From positions 186,001-250,000 of the forward strand of contig CAVSZI010000013.1 in assembly GCA_963732345.1 (NCBI GenBank): a DNA stretch of 64,000 nucleotides, given 5' to 3'. Positions 1 to 11,490 of this stretch are shown in pieces. A program made the translations under genes and the position numbers. Origin of the DNA: Bog-532 sp963732345 (GTDB lineage Bacteria; Actinomycetota; Actinomycetes; Streptosporangiales; Streptosporangiaceae). Every line of letters starts with the position of its first letter. The stretch's first letter is position 1. The notes beneath the pieces are model-generated. The model saw nothing but the letters and a program-made list of their open reading frames with translations. It was not told the DNA's origin and ran no database searches.

Positions 1-438
1 TCGTTCAGCGTGGGCCAGCCCCGGCGCGCCGACCAGGAGCTGATCGGGACGGCCGAGACGGCGCTGGCGGCGGGCATCGCGGCGGTCGCCGCAGGGGCCA
101 GGATCGGCGACATCTCCGCCGCCATCGGCCGGGTCGGGCGGGCCGGGGGCTACGGGATCAACACCGACTTCGGCGGGCACGGGGTCGGCCACGCCATGCA
201 CGAGCCGCCCTCCGTCCCGAACGAGGGGCGCCCCGGCCGCGGAGTTCGGCTGCAGCCGGGCCTGGTCATCGCGATCGAGCCCTGGTTCCTGGGCGGCGGT
301 CACGACGAGTACCGCGTCGACCCGGACGGCTGGACCCTGCGCAGTGCTGACGGCTCACGCGGGGCGCACGTCGAGCACACGGTGGCGATCACGGCCGACG
401 GCCCGCGCGTCCTGACCGCCCCGCTCGGCGCGCCATGA
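1..438 (+). CDS. M24 metallopeptidase (methionine aminopeptidase-like), 3' part only
   Basis: The reading frame is open to the left edge of the window, so the gene starts upstream and only about 145 C-terminal residues are seen. The segment GGHGVGHAMHEPPSVPN carries the conserved metal-binding histidine of the pita-bread fold, IAIEPW carries the first C-terminal glutamate and HVEHTV the second. In this family two divalent metals bound by two Asp, one His and two Glu cleave the N-terminal residue or an Xaa-Pro bond; the Asp ligands would lie outside the window. The motif spacing fits a type I methionine aminopeptidase better than a prolidase. This is not necessarily the housekeeping Map, because there is no ribosomal or secY context here. 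Confidence 0.85.
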   Translation, partial: SFSVGQPRRADQELIGTAETALAAGIAAVAAGARIGDISAAIGRVGRAGGYGINTDFGGHGVGHAMHEPPSVPNEGRPGRGVRLQPGLVIAIEPWFLGGGHDEYRVDPDGWTLRSADGSRGAHVEHTVAITADGPRVLTAPLGAP

Positions 439-635
439 GCTGACCGCGCGCCCGGCGTACGCTCAGGACTCTGACGGGAGGAGCTCCTGATGCCTGGGCG
501 GCACCGTCGCCGACGCCGGCGGAATACGAGCCAGCCCAGCAGGTGGACCCGGCGGTCGTCGCCGACATCGCCGACTGGCCGCTCACGACCGGACGCTCCG
601 CTGGATTTACCTGACGCCTATCCCGCCGTTGCGGG

Positions 636-1274
636 TCACGGCGCCTGGGGGCGGCCGGCGCGGGCGAGGACGGCGGGGTCGCCCGTGGCCGACAGGCCGG
701 CGGAGCGGGCGTCTTTCAGGGTGAGCTTGCCCACGAGCACGCCCATGATGAGGCGGGGCTCGCCGGCCAGGGTGAGGTCCGGGGCAGGCGGGATCCCCTT
801 GCGCAGCTCGACCTGGCCGTGGCCGACGACGATGTGCACGGGCGCCTCCCCGGCGTCGAGGCCGATGGTCACGTCCGGGGCATCGGGGTCGGTATCGCTG
901 AGGTAGTTCTCGGTGGGGAAGGTGAACCAGTTGGAGCGGAAGGCATCTGAGCCGTCCGCGGTGACCATGAGGTCAACGCCCCAGCGCCCGAGCGCGTAGA
1001 GCACGTCCTTGAGGGCCCGGCCGCGATCGGTCAGCTCGAAGAGCGTGGTCGCGATCGGCGGCGGGGCGGCCGCGCGGCTGATCAGGCCGGCCGCTTCCAG
1101 CTCCTTGAGCCTGGCCGACAGGAGGTTCGACGCGACGCCGGGCAGGCCGGCCCGAAGGTCGGTGTAGCGGCACGGACCCTGCGTGAGGAGCTCACGCACG
1201 ATCAGCAGGGTCCAGCGATCACCGACGACATCGAGGGCTCTGGCCACCGAGCAGTACTGGCCGTACGACTTCAT
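636..1274 (-). CDS. HxlR-family winged-helix regulator with C-terminal SCP2-like domain
   Basis: This 212-residue protein begins with the HxlR signature: a short N-terminal cysteine segment (YCSVARALDVVGDRWTLLIV), then a winged helix to about residue 95 (RYTDLRAGLPGVASNLLSARL). Residues about 120-205 resemble the SCP2 sterol-carrier fold, an arrangement seen in a subset of actinobacterial HxlR regulators, where the second domain may bind a hydrophobic ligand (inference). It is transcribed divergently from the DHA2 exporter at 1355, and the 80 bp between them hold a perfect inverted repeat. This is the usual layout of a local repressor controlling its own promoter and that of the pump. The start ATG has a GGGAGA directly upstream. 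Confidence 0.88.
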   Translation of the reverse strand: MKSYGQYCSVARALDVVGDRWTLLIVRELLTQGPCRYTDLRAGLPGVASNLLSARLKELEAAGLISRAAAPPPIATTLFELTDRGRALKDVLYALGRWGVDLMVTADGSDAFRSNWFTFPTENYLSDTDPDAPDVTIGLDAGEAPVHIVVGHGQVELRKGIPPAPDLTLAGEPRLIMGVLVGKLTLKDARSAGLSATGDPAVLARAGRPQAP

Positions 1275-1281
1275 TCTCCCG

Positions 1282-1300
1282 ATTCTAGTACGACTAGAAT
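1282..1300. promoter_or_regulatory. Perfect inverted repeat, probable operator of the HxlR regulator
   Basis: ATTCTAGT-ACG-ACTAGAAT is a perfect 8-bp inverted repeat with a 3-bp spacer, 7 bp upstream of the regulator start and 54 bp upstream of the exporter start. A further ACTAG half-site-like sequence follows at 1310-1314. The whole intergenic region is strikingly AT-rich for this genome. HxlR proteins bind as dimers to such palindromes, so this is the likely operator for both promoters (inference). Confidence 0.65.
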
Positions 1301-1354
1301 TGTTTGTTAACTAGATACTTGATTTTTTCAACCATGTGTCTTAGAAATTGAAGC

Positions 1355-2935
1355 ATGCCTCGAAAGACACTCATCCTGGTCTCCCTGCTGATCGCCGCGT
1401 TCGTCATCAACCTCGACACGACCATGGTCAACGTCGCGCTGCCCGCGCTGGAGCGCCAGCTGGGCGCGACCACCACACAGCTGCAATGGGTCGTGGACGC
1501 CTACAACCTGGTTTTCGCCGCGCTCCTGCTGAGCGCCGGCAACCTGAGCGACCGCCTGGGGCGCAGGCGCCTGCTCATCACCGGCCTGCTCGTCTTCGGC
1601 GCGGCCAGTGTCGCGGGCTCGTTCGCGACCGCGACCGGTGAGCTGATCGCAGCCCGGGCCGTGATGGGCCTAGGTGCGGCCCTGACGTTCCCCGCCACCT
1701 TGTCCCTGATCACCGGCACCTTCGTGGAGCGGCGGGAGCGGGCCAGGGCGATCGGCCTGTGGGGAGCGAGCGCCGGGGCGGCCATCGCCCTCGGGCCGAT
1801 CGCGGGCGGCTGGCTGCTGGACCGGTTCTCCTGGTCGAGCATCTTCGTGGCGATGGGCCCGGTGGCCTTCGCGGCGGTCGCGCTGGCCGCAGCGTTCGTG
1901 CCCGGTACGCGGGGCGACGGCGCGGGGAGGCTGGACGTCGGCGGCCTGGTCTCCTCGGCGGCGGCGATCGGTGTGCTGGTCTTCACCGTCATCGAGGCGC
2001 CGTCTTACGGCTGGGCTTCGGCCCGCTCCCTCACGGGCTTCGCGGCCGCCGCGATCCTGCTGCTGGTGTTCGTGGTGAGCGAGCGCCGGTCCCCGTCACC
2101 GATGATCGACGTGCGGATCTTCCGGAACCGCCGCTTCAGCGCGGCCAGCGGAGCGGTGACCGTCTCCTTCTTCACGCTGTTCGGCTTCATCTTCCTGATG
2201 ACGCAGTATTTCCAGTTCCTGCGTCACTACAGCCCGCTGTCGACCGGCGTGCACCTGCTGCCGGTGGCGACGGCGGTGGCGATCGGCTCGGTCGCCGGAA
2301 CCCAGGCCGCCGTCCGGACCGGCACCAAGGCCGTCGTGGCGGGCGGCCTGCTGCTCATCGCGGTCTTCTACTTCTGGGTGGCGGCCACCACCAGCACCAC
2401 GCTGAGCTACGGCATCATCTCGATGCAGATGGTGGTCTACGGACTCGGGCTGGGGTTCACGTCGGCCCCGGCCACGGAATCGATCATGGGCGCGATCGCC
2501 GCGCGCACGGCGGGGGTCGGGTCGGCGGTCAACGACACCACACGGCTCGTGGGCGGGACGCTGGGCGTCGCGGTCATCGGCAGCGTGTACGCCTCGCTCT
2601 ATCAGCACCGCATGGGCGGCCTGCTGGGGGCCGGCGTCCCCGGCGGGCTCGTGCAGATCAGCCGGCAGTCCGTCGGCGCCGGGCTAGCGGTGGCGCAGCA
2701 CCTCGCGGCCAGCGGCCAGACGGCACTCGGGCAGATCGTGAACGTGTCGACCACGGACGCCTTCCTGCACGGACTGCGGGTGGGCTGCGTGGTCGCGGCC
2801 GGCGTGGCCCTGGCCGGGGCCGTCGCCGCCGCAGCCCTGCTCCCCTCGCGGCCGCCCGCCGCCGCTGTGCCCGGCGACCCCGCCCGCCCGGCCGAGGACC
2901 GGCCCTCCATCACCACCGAACGGACGGCACGATGA
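1355..2935 (+). CDS. DHA2-family MFS drug exporter (14 TM)
   Basis: This 526-residue protein has the DHA2 (EmrB/QacA) pattern: an N-terminal helix with NLDTTMVNVALPAL (motif D1), then QWVVDAYNLVFAALLLSAG and the loop motif A version DRLGRRR, with enough hydrophobic segments for 14 helices. Members export lipophilic drugs or antibiotics by proton antiport across the cytoplasmic membrane. It is divergent from the HxlR-type regulator, with an operator-like palindrome between them, which suggests substrate-induced derepression. The substrate cannot be read from the sequence. The C-terminus is a short Pro/Ala-rich tail. Confidence 0.92.
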   Translation: MPRKTLILVSLLIAAFVINLDTTMVNVALPALERQLGATTTQLQWVVDAYNLVFAALLLSAGNLSDRLGRRRLLITGLLVFGAASVAGSFATATGELIAARAVMGLGAALTFPATLSLITGTFVERRERARAIGLWGASAGAAIALGPIAGGWLLDRFSWSSIFVAMGPVAFAAVALAAAFVPGTRGDGAGRLDVGGLVSSAAAIGVLVFTVIEAPSYGWASARSLTGFAAAAILLLVFVVSERRSPSPMIDVRIFRNRRFSAASGAVTVSFFTLFGFIFLMTQYFQFLRHYSPLSTGVHLLPVATAVAIGSVAGTQAAVRTGTKAVVAGGLLLIAVFYFWVAATTSTTLSYGIISMQMVVYGLGLGFTSAPATESIMGAIAARTAGVGSAVNDTTRLVGGTLGVAVIGSVYASLYQHRMGGLLGAGVPGGLVQISRQSVGAGLAVAQHLAASGQTALGQIVNVSTTDAFLHGLRVGCVVAAGVALAGAVAAAALLPSRPPAAAVPGDPARPAEDRPSITTERTAR

Positions 2936-3108
2936 GCCCCGATACCGTGGCGCCCGTTCCGGATGAATCACCCTGCGGGGGTGAGCCGAGGTGCCCCCGG
3001 AGGGAGATTGACTGACGCCATGGCGTCGGAGGAACAGCGGTCCAGTGAATAGGGGCACGTGACGCTCGCACGGCCGTGACACTTTGAGCTTGTCTTGCGA
3101 GGACGAAC

Positions 3109-3672
3109 GTGACCACTCAGCTCCCCCAGGACCTGCCTGCCGCGAAACGGAGGCGGCTGGCGATCTGGACGGCGCTGCGCACCATCCTGGCCGCGACAGT
3201 CCTCGTGGTTCTCTACTACGTGCTTCCGCTGGACCGGCCGTGGGATGCCGACACGGCGGTGCGTCTGCTCGTCGGCCTCCTGGTCTTCGTGTGCCTCCTG
3301 GTGTGGCAGGTCAGGACCATCATCGGCTCCCGTTACCCGGCGCTGCGGGCCGCCGAGGCACTGGGGTTTACCCTTCCCCTCTACCTCGTCCTGTTCGCCT
3401 CCACGTATTTCGTGATGGAACGGGCCTCAGCGGGGAACTTCACCCAGTCGCTGACCCGCACGGATGCCCTGTACTTCACGGTGACCGTCTTCGCGACCGT
3501 GGGCTTCGGGGACATCACCCCCAAATCCGAGGTTGCCCGTGAACTGGTCATGGTGCAGATGCTGGGTGACCTCGCGCTTCTGGGCATCGGCGCACGGCTG
3601 CTCCTGACCGCCGTCCAGCGCGGCCGGGAACGAAGATCGGCCGAGGGCCCCGGCTCGGCTCCCTTGGGGTGA
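3109..3672 (+). CDS. Two-pore-helix-type potassium channel protein
   Basis: This 187-residue membrane protein starts at GTG. After a basic N-terminus there are two hydrophobic segments (about residues 25-45 and 50-70), a third at about 85-105, a pore loop with the K+ selectivity filter TVGFGD at about residues 131-136, and a last helix at about 145-165. This is the ion_trans_2 architecture with an extra N-terminal helix pair. There is no cytosolic RCK domain, so gating is not evident. The next gene overlaps or abuts the stop codon, so the two are probably co-transcribed. Confidence 0.85.
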   Translation: MTTQLPQDLPAAKRRRLAIWTALRTILAATVLVVLYYVLPLDRPWDADTAVRLLVGLLVFVCLLVWQVRTIIGSRYPALRAAEALGFTLPLYLVLFASTYFVMERASAGNFTQSLTRTDALYFTVTVFATVGFGDITPKSEVARELVMVQMLGDLALLGIGARLLLTAVQRGRERRSAEGPGSAPLG

Positions 3673-3685
3673 GCAATGGTGGCCG

Positions 3686-4303
3686 GTGGCGCTGGCCATC
3701 CTGGTCACCGCCGGCCTGCACGTGGCCCTGCCCGAAAAGTACCGGGTGCAGCCCGCATGGATAGTTCCGGCGGTGCTGGTCGCGCTGCTAGCCGCCTTGA
3801 TCATCGGGGACCCGGGCCGCATCGACCGGCAACGGATGTGGCTGCGGGTCGTCACCGGCATCGTCATAGCCTGCATCACGCTGGCGAACTTGTTCGCCGC
3901 CGCCCGTCTCGTCAATGACGTCCTCACCAGCAGCAAGATCTTCGCGAACAATGCCATCGGGCTGCTGGCGACCGGCGGGGTGATCTGGCTGACGAACGTG
4001 ATCGCGTTCGGGCTGTGGTACTGGGACCTCGACCGGGGTGGCGCCGCCGCCCGCGCGCACCACCCCGACGCAAACCCGGCGTTCATCTTCCCCGAGATGC
4101 TGCACACCGCGTACGTGCCGGCCACCTGGGTGCCGCGGTTCGTGGACTACCTATCGCTGGGCTTCTGGACCGCCACCGCGTTCAGCCCGACCGACGTGTC
4201 CGCGATCAAGCCATGGGCCAAGCTGCTCATGATGATCGAAGGGGCCGTCTCGCTCGGTATCGGCGCCCTCGTGATCGCCCGCGCCATCAACATCCTCCAA
4301 TAG
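3686..4303 (+). CDS. DUF1345-like integral membrane protein
   Basis: This 205-residue protein has five to six hydrophobic segments. The C-terminal half (FWTATAFSPTDV followed by a final helix ending RAINIL) resembles DUF1345 membrane proteins, whose function is unknown. The frame is open upstream to a TTG at 3665 and would add WWPV before the listed GTG. Such a tryptophan-rich start is common in related proteins, so the true start may overlap the end of the channel gene. The coupling suggests a shared role with the channel, but this is inference. Confidence 0.7.
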   Translation: MALAILVTAGLHVALPEKYRVQPAWIVPAVLVALLAALIIGDPGRIDRQRMWLRVVTGIVIACITLANLFAAARLVNDVLTSSKIFANNAIGLLATGGVIWLTNVIAFGLWYWDLDRGGAAARAHHPDANPAFIFPEMLHTAYVPATWVPRFVDYLSLGFWTATAFSPTDVSAIKPWAKLLMMIEGAVSLGIGALVIARAINILQ

Positions 4304-4391
4304 CTGACATAACTACTGGTTATCGCTATAAAAGTGGGGCGAGTCGAAACAGATAAGAGAACCCTTCTCACGGTATCCGCGGGGGCCTCGG

Positions 4392-6782
<2,391 letters not shown>

Positions 6783-6871
6783 CGTGTCTCCATCTGGTAG
6801 ACGGGGCCGGACGTCACGCTCACACCGCCAGCCCAGGTCGGCGGATCCGGTCTGAGTGGGAGCGGGTCGGC

Positions 6872-7282
6872 TCAGCGCAGCTCGTTGATGCGGATCAGGT
6901 TGCCCGCGGGATCGCGGAAGGCGCAGTCGCGAACGCCGTACGGCTGCTCGGTCGGCTCCTGGACGACCTCGGCGTCGCTGGCCTGCACCTTCTCGAAGGT
7001 GCCGTTGAGGTCCTTGGTGGCCAGCAGGATCCAGCCGTAGGTGCCCTTGGCCATCATCTCGGCGATGGTGCGGCGCTCGTCATCGGTGATGCCGGGGTCG
7101 GTGGCCGGCGGCGCCAGGAGGATGGACGTGCCGGGCTGGCCGGCCGGGCCGACCGTGATCCAGCGCATCTTGCCCTGTCCGACGTCGTTGCGGACCTCGA
7201 AGCCGAGGGTGTCGCGATAGAAGGCCAGGGAGGCGTCCGGGTCGTTGTGCGGGAGGAAGGTCGCGTGAATGGTGATGTCCAT
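6872..7282 (-). CDS. VOC-family (glyoxalase/bleomycin resistance-like) protein
   Basis: This 136-residue protein has the paired beta-alpha-beta-beta-beta modules of the vicinal oxygen chelate fold: FLPHNDPDASLAFYRDTLGFE at the start and a final GVRDCAFRDPAGNLIRINEL. It lacks an obvious first His ligand, so it may bind a small molecule rather than catalyse a metal-dependent reaction. It starts 4 bp after the stop of the AraC-type regulator and the pair is surely one operon. AraC/VOC pairs are common in actinobacteria; the substrate is unknown. Confidence 0.85.
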   Translation of the reverse strand: MDITIHATFLPHNDPDASLAFYRDTLGFEVRNDVGQGKMRWITVGPAGQPGTSILLAPPATDPGITDDERRTIAEMMAKGTYGWILLATKDLNGTFEKVQASDAEVVQEPTEQPYGVRDCAFRDPAGNLIRINELR

Positions 7283-7286
7283 GACG

Positions 7287-7736
<450 letters not shown>

Positions 7737-7972
7737 CTGTGCATCTTATCCATTCGGCACACCGTGATCATTGCCGACGGTGGCTAGCCGCGGAGGCCGA
7801 TCGATCGAAGCTGGCCGCCTGGGCAGGGCTCGCGTCCGGTGACAACGAGTCCGCCGGCAAGCGGGAGAGCGCCGCCACCGCGAAGGAAACCTGCATCTGA
7901 GATCGGCGATGGCCGGGGCCGGCGGAGCTGCCCGGTGGCGTGAGCGCGTATGCGTCAGCAGGCGCGTATGCG

Positions 7973-8902
7973 TCAGTAGGTCAGTGCGGCCGGGGCGAGG
8001 CGGGCGGTCACGTCGCCGACCAGGCCGGGCTGGCGGGGATCCAGCGAGCGGACCGGGGTGCCGGGCCGCAGGTCAATGGCCGAGAGCTCGGCCCAGATGA
8101 GTGACGGGCTCGAATGAGACCAGAAGTAAAAGGTCAGGTTGGTGAGGTCGATGGCCGAGGTCCACCAGGTCGGGTACACGCCGAAGTCTTCATAGGGCGC
8201 GCCGGGCGGGCACGAGACGGTGCCGGCGATATTGATCACCCCGGCTATGGCTTCGGCGAGATCCGCGGGCTCAGGAAGATAGTGCAGGAAATAGGCGGCG
8301 CGCACGAAACGGTCGGTGGACTCGATTCCGCCGGGCAGCGGCCGGTCGCCGCCGAAGGGGCGGTAATGGCGCAGGTGTTCCAGCTGTTCGTCGAAGGCCG
8401 GATCGTTCGCCACCACCTGATACTGGGGGCCGTGGTGCACGCGGAGCTTCCCGTCCATCGGCTCCACGATCGCGGAGTCGCCGCTGGCGTCCTCCAGGGC
8501 GAGATGGCAGCCAAGATCATGGCCTCGTGCCGGGGCCGACACTACGGGCAGGTCATGCAGCGCCGCGACTGCCTCGTCCACCGTCGCGCAGTGATCCAGG
8601 ACCCACTGTGCCCACAGCAGGTTCGGGATAGCGCCCGGGCTGCCCGGCGCCGCGAAGCCCGCGGTGCCCAGGTACAGCAAGTGCGCGGCCAGGCCCGCGC
8701 TGTTCACGGCGTCGGTCGTGCCGCAGTCCCACATGCTCAGCCCCACGACGCCGAATCGTGATGCCCAGGACGCGCCGCCCGCCACCCTCCTCGTGCCTTC
8801 GGGGACGGCCCACAGCACCGGATCGTCGCTGACCTGCCAGTCCATGGTGCGCGAACAGACCTTGGCCACGCTGTTATCCGACCAGAACACCCTCGTGCAC
8901 AT
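7973..8902 (-). CDS. Linear amide C-N hydrolase, choloylglycine/penicillin V acylase family
   Basis: I place the start at the ATG at 8902, giving 309 residues. This puts a cysteine at position 2 (MCTRVFW), the N-terminal nucleophile exposed after Met removal in this Ntn-hydrolase family, and a GGAAGG ribosome binding site lies just upstream. A longer frame to 8950 would bury the nucleophile. DW (residues about 21-22) and the later NDPAFDEQ segment match family positions for substrate contact. Members hydrolyse conjugated bile salts, penicillin V or acyl-homoserine lactones; the substrate here is undetermined. Confidence 0.86.
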   Translation of the reverse strand: MCTRVFWSDNSVAKVCSRTMDWQVSDDPVLWAVPEGTRRVAGGASWASRFGVVGLSMWDCGTTDAVNSAGLAAHLLYLGTAGFAAPGSPGAIPNLLWAQWVLDHCATVDEAVAALHDLPVVSAPARGHDLGCHLALEDASGDSAIVEPMDGKLRVHHGPQYQVVANDPAFDEQLEHLRHYRPFGGDRPLPGGIESTDRFVRAAYFLHYLPEPADLAEAIAGVINIAGTVSCPPGAPYEDFGVYPTWWTSAIDLTNLTFYFWSHSSPSLIWAELSAIDLRPGTPVRSLDPRQPGLVGDVTARLAPAALTY

Positions 8903-9461
8903 AACTTGCCTTCCGTAGCAGGTAAATGACTCTAAGTATTGCAATAGCATGCTGCCAACCGTTCCGGGGGGCTGCAGTCCCGCGATGCCTGCGGGTGCGG
9001 CGCCGGATACCGGGCTGGCCAGAGGTCGCTAACGCCGCGCGGCAGGTCGCGGCGTCAGCCGCCGGGAACGCGGCGCTGCCCGCGGGCAGGGCTGGCCATT
9101 GGCGCCTTCCAGGCCGGCGTCCTCCCCCCGCCCAGCTCATCCTTGGCGTGACCATGTGCGGTCTCCATGGCCTCGCGTGCCGTATGGCCCGGCGCGGCCC
9201 ATGACCGCAGGCTGAATTATCCATCGTTGTCCGGGCTGGGCATGGCCAGCGCGGGAGCGCATCGGTGTATCCGAGACACCGTGTGACGCGCGGTTCGGGC
9301 CGCCGCCGGTTGGCCGCGTATTTGCCAGGTTCGTACCTGTGGGGCCTGGGTGGGGTGTGGGGAGTCGGCAACTGTGCGGCTAACGTCACCGCCCTGCGGC
9401 ATGCCGCCTTGTCGCGGTGGCTGAACGCCACTGGAGCACCCGGCGAGATCGCCGCTCTACG
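8903..9461. other. Gene-poor interval before the tRNA
   Basis: About 560 bp between the hydrolase and the tRNA. Open frames on both strands overlap one another, lack recognisable motifs and show no consistent codon bias or ribosome binding site. I see no gene. The part next to the hydrolase start should contain its promoter. Confidence 0.5.
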
Positions 9462-9535
9462 TGGGGCGGGTGGGGCTCGAACCCACGACCGGCGGATTAT
9501 GAGTCCGCTGCTCTAACCGGCTGAGCTACCGCCCC
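9462..9535 (-). tRNA. tRNA with CAT anticodon, probably elongator tRNA-Met
   Basis: On the minus strand the cloverleaf is complete: acceptor stem GGGGCGG/CCGCCCC (7 of 7 paired), D-stem GCTC/GAGC, anticodon stem GCGGA/TCCGC with loop CTCATAA (anticodon CAT), T-stem GTGGG/CCCAC with loop TTCGAGC, and discriminator A. CCA is not encoded. It does not look like an initiator tRNA, because it has a fully paired first acceptor base pair and no GGG/CCC anticodon stem. A lysidine-modified tRNA-Ile2 cannot be excluded from sequence alone. Confidence 0.93.
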
Positions 9536-9829
9536 GCTCCGGGACGGCTGCGCGGCCCGGACCGGGTGCACATTACCAGGAAACCGGGCAGGCCTCCGGC
9601 GGGGGCCATGATGCCCGGCCGCCAGTCGGGACCGACTCTGCCTCGGTGATGCCAACGCGCAGCTGTGCCCGGGGCGGCCATCGCATGCTTGACGTCCTCG
9701 CCGGCCACGGCGTCCCGCACGCAGGCGGTCAGGTACTGCGGCGTGATCGTCCCGGCTTCGGGCTGCTCGCGGAGGTCCCGTTCGGCTCGCTGCCTATCGT
9801 GCCGCGCGGTGGCCTCGGTCCGCCGCTCG

Positions 9830-10432
9830 TCAGTAGCGGCCGGCGGCCTGCACGCTCATGGCGTGCTCGACCAGGGTCACCAGGGTCGCCTTCGTCGACT
9901 CGCGGTTGCGGGCGTCACACGGGATGACGGGCACGTCCGGTGAGATCGCCAGCGCGTCGCTCACGTCCTTGGAGCGGTGCGGGAACTGGCCGTGGAAGCC
10001 GTTGATGCCGACCACGAACGGCAGGCCACTGGCCTCGAAGTAGTCCACGGCGGGGAAGGAGTCCGCGAGGCGCCGGGTGTCGACGAGGACCACCGCCCCG
10101 ATCGCGCCCTGGATGAGGTCGTCCCACATGAACCAGAAGCGGTGCTGGCCAGGCGTGCCGAACAGGTACAGGACGAGGTCCTGCTCCAGCGTGATCCGCC
10201 CGAAGTCCATCGCTACCGTCGTGGTGCTCTTGTCCGGCACGTGTGACAAGTCGTCCACGTCGGTGCTGGCCACCGTCATCTGGGCCTCGGTGGTGAGCGG
10301 CGTGATCTCCGACACCGAACCGACGAACGTGGTCTTGCCAACGCCGAACCCGCCAGCCACCACGATCTTCACCGAGGTCATCGCCGCCGGAGCGCCCGGC
10401 GGCTGGGCGACGCTAGATCTTACGGAGTCCAC
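9830..10432 (-). CDS. Conservon GTPase (CvnD-like, ATP/GTP-binding protein)
   Basis: This 200-residue small GTPase has the P-loop GGFGVGKTT, the G3-like FGTPGQHRFWFMWDD and an NGF-type G4. It is the last gene of a four-gene conservon, in which a membrane sensor, a roadblock protein, a DUF742 protein and a Ras-like GTPase form a membrane-associated signalling complex in actinomycetes. I chose the GTG at 10432, which overlaps the DUF742 stop by 20 bp as in other conservons; an ATG at 10381 immediately before the P-loop strand is the alternative. Confidence 0.9.
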   Translation of the reverse strand: MDSVRSSVAQPPGAPAAMTSVKIVVAGGFGVGKTTFVGSVSEITPLTTEAQMTVASTDVDDLSHVPDKSTTTVAMDFGRITLEQDLVLYLFGTPGQHRFWFMWDDLIQGAIGAVVLVDTRRLADSFPAVDYFEASGLPFVVGINGFHGQFPHRSKDVSDALAISPDVPVIPCDARNRESTKATLVTLVEHAMSVQAAGRY

Positions 10433-10949
10433 TAAGTACCCTTTCGAGCAGATTAAGGTCTGGGCGGCCTTCCGCGTCCTCGCGCTGGTGGATGCGGACC
10501 AGCCCATCAGCGCCCATATCCGCGATGAGAATTCTAGCGACGCCCAGCGGCAGGCGCAGAACAGCGGAGATCTCCGCCACCGACCGCCAGTCCCGGCAAA
10601 ACTGCAGGATGGCCTGGCATTCGGGCGCCAGGACGGACAAATCGCGCGGCTCGTAGACCGTCGCGGTCACCAGCGCCTCCACCTGAAGCTGGTAGCGCGG
10701 CTGGGTGCGGCCGCCGGTAACCGTGTAGGGGCGGACGAGCCGGCCGACGGCCTCGTCCTCGCCTGGGCGCTGCAGGCCACGGCGGGACTGAGCGCTGTCC
10801 CACGAGCCGGACCGGCTATCCCACGACGGGCCTGAGCCAGGACTCCACGAACCGGACCGCTCTTCCCACGCCCCCGGCCGGTTGTCCCACGAGCGCGCGG
10901 CGGGGCCAGGGGGAAGCGGGCGGTCGTCACCCCGCCCCGGGCTCGCCAC
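10413..10949 (-). CDS. DUF742 protein of the conservon (CvnC-like)
   Basis: This 178-residue protein has a disordered first third rich in Ser, Trp and Gly with repeated SW(D/E/S)-type motifs, followed by the DUF742 domain (RPYTVTGGRT to the C-terminal LLERVLSGL), a winged-helix-like fold. It lies between the roadblock and GTPase genes and its end overlaps the GTPase start, pointing to translational coupling. The role in other conservons is as an adaptor in the GTPase complex. Confidence 0.9.
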   Translation of the reverse strand: MASPGRGDDRPLPPGPAARSWDNRPGAWEERSGSWSPGSGPSWDSRSGSWDSAQSRRGLQRPGEDEAVGRLVRPYTVTGGRTQPRYQLQVEALVTATVYEPRDLSVLAPECQAILQFCRDWRSVAEISAVLRLPLGVARILIADMGADGLVRIHQREDAEGRPDLNLLERVLSGLRKI

Positions 10950-10961
10950 CGTGTCCTCCGC

Positions 10962-11396
10962 TCACCGTCTACCATCCCCGGGGATGGATGCCTGCATGAC
11001 CCCGCGGGTAGCCGGCGTCAGGACCCGTCCAGCCCGCTCCACCAGGAGCGTCATCTCGTAGGCCACCAGGCCCAGATCACACGTTGACGCCGCCAGGACG
11101 GCGAGGCTCGATCCGTTGCTGATGGCCATGATGACGAGAACGCCGCGCTGCATTTCCACGACGGTCTGGACGACCGCGCCGCCCTCGAAAACCCGGGACG
11201 CTCCCTGGGTCAGGCTGGTCAGCCCGGACGTAACGGCGGCGAGCTGATCCGCGCGCTCCTGCGGGAACCCCGCTGAGAACGCGAGGGGCAGCCCATCGGA
11301 CGACACAACGACCGCGTGAGCGACGTCGGGGACGCGCTCGACGAAGTTGGTGATCAGCCAGCCCAGGTCCTGCGTCGGACGACCCGGCGTGCTCAC
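10962..11396 (-). CDS. Roadblock/LC7 domain protein of the conservon (CvnB-like)
   Basis: The GTG at 11396 is preceded by GAGGAGG at 6-7 nt and gives a 144-residue protein. It is a single roadblock/LC7 domain: DLGWLITNFVERVPDVAHAV, then VSSDGLPLAFS and a C-terminal helix. Roadblock proteins act as GTPase-activating or dimerisation partners of small GTPases. It sits 13 bp before the DUF742 gene. Confidence 0.92.
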   Translation of the reverse strand: MSTPGRPTQDLGWLITNFVERVPDVAHAVVVSSDGLPLAFSAGFPQERADQLAAVTSGLTSLTQGASRVFEGGAVVQTVVEMQRGVLVIMAISNGSSLAVLAASTCDLGLVAYEMTLLVERAGRVLTPATRGVMQASIPGDGRR

Positions 11397-11490
11397 TCGT
11401 GCCCTCCTCGCCACCCGGTCGCCCGGGCTATGCGTTGTGGTCGCTTGCTCACTAGCACGATATGCCGTTCATGCGGGGATCTCATCCGTC

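Noticed and set aside
490..635. Possible small gene after the M24 peptidase with AGGAG before ATG 490
   Set aside because: The ATG frame is Arg-rich and runs antisense into the HxlR gene. A second frame ending at 611 reads protein-like (QQVDPAVVADIADWPLTTG) but has no start; possibly a remnant, too short to call.
7800..7900. Protein-like frame SKLAAWAGLASGDNESAG ending near 7900
   Set aside because: Good codon bias but no start or ribosome binding site and only about 40 codons; could be a gene remnant, not enough to annotate.
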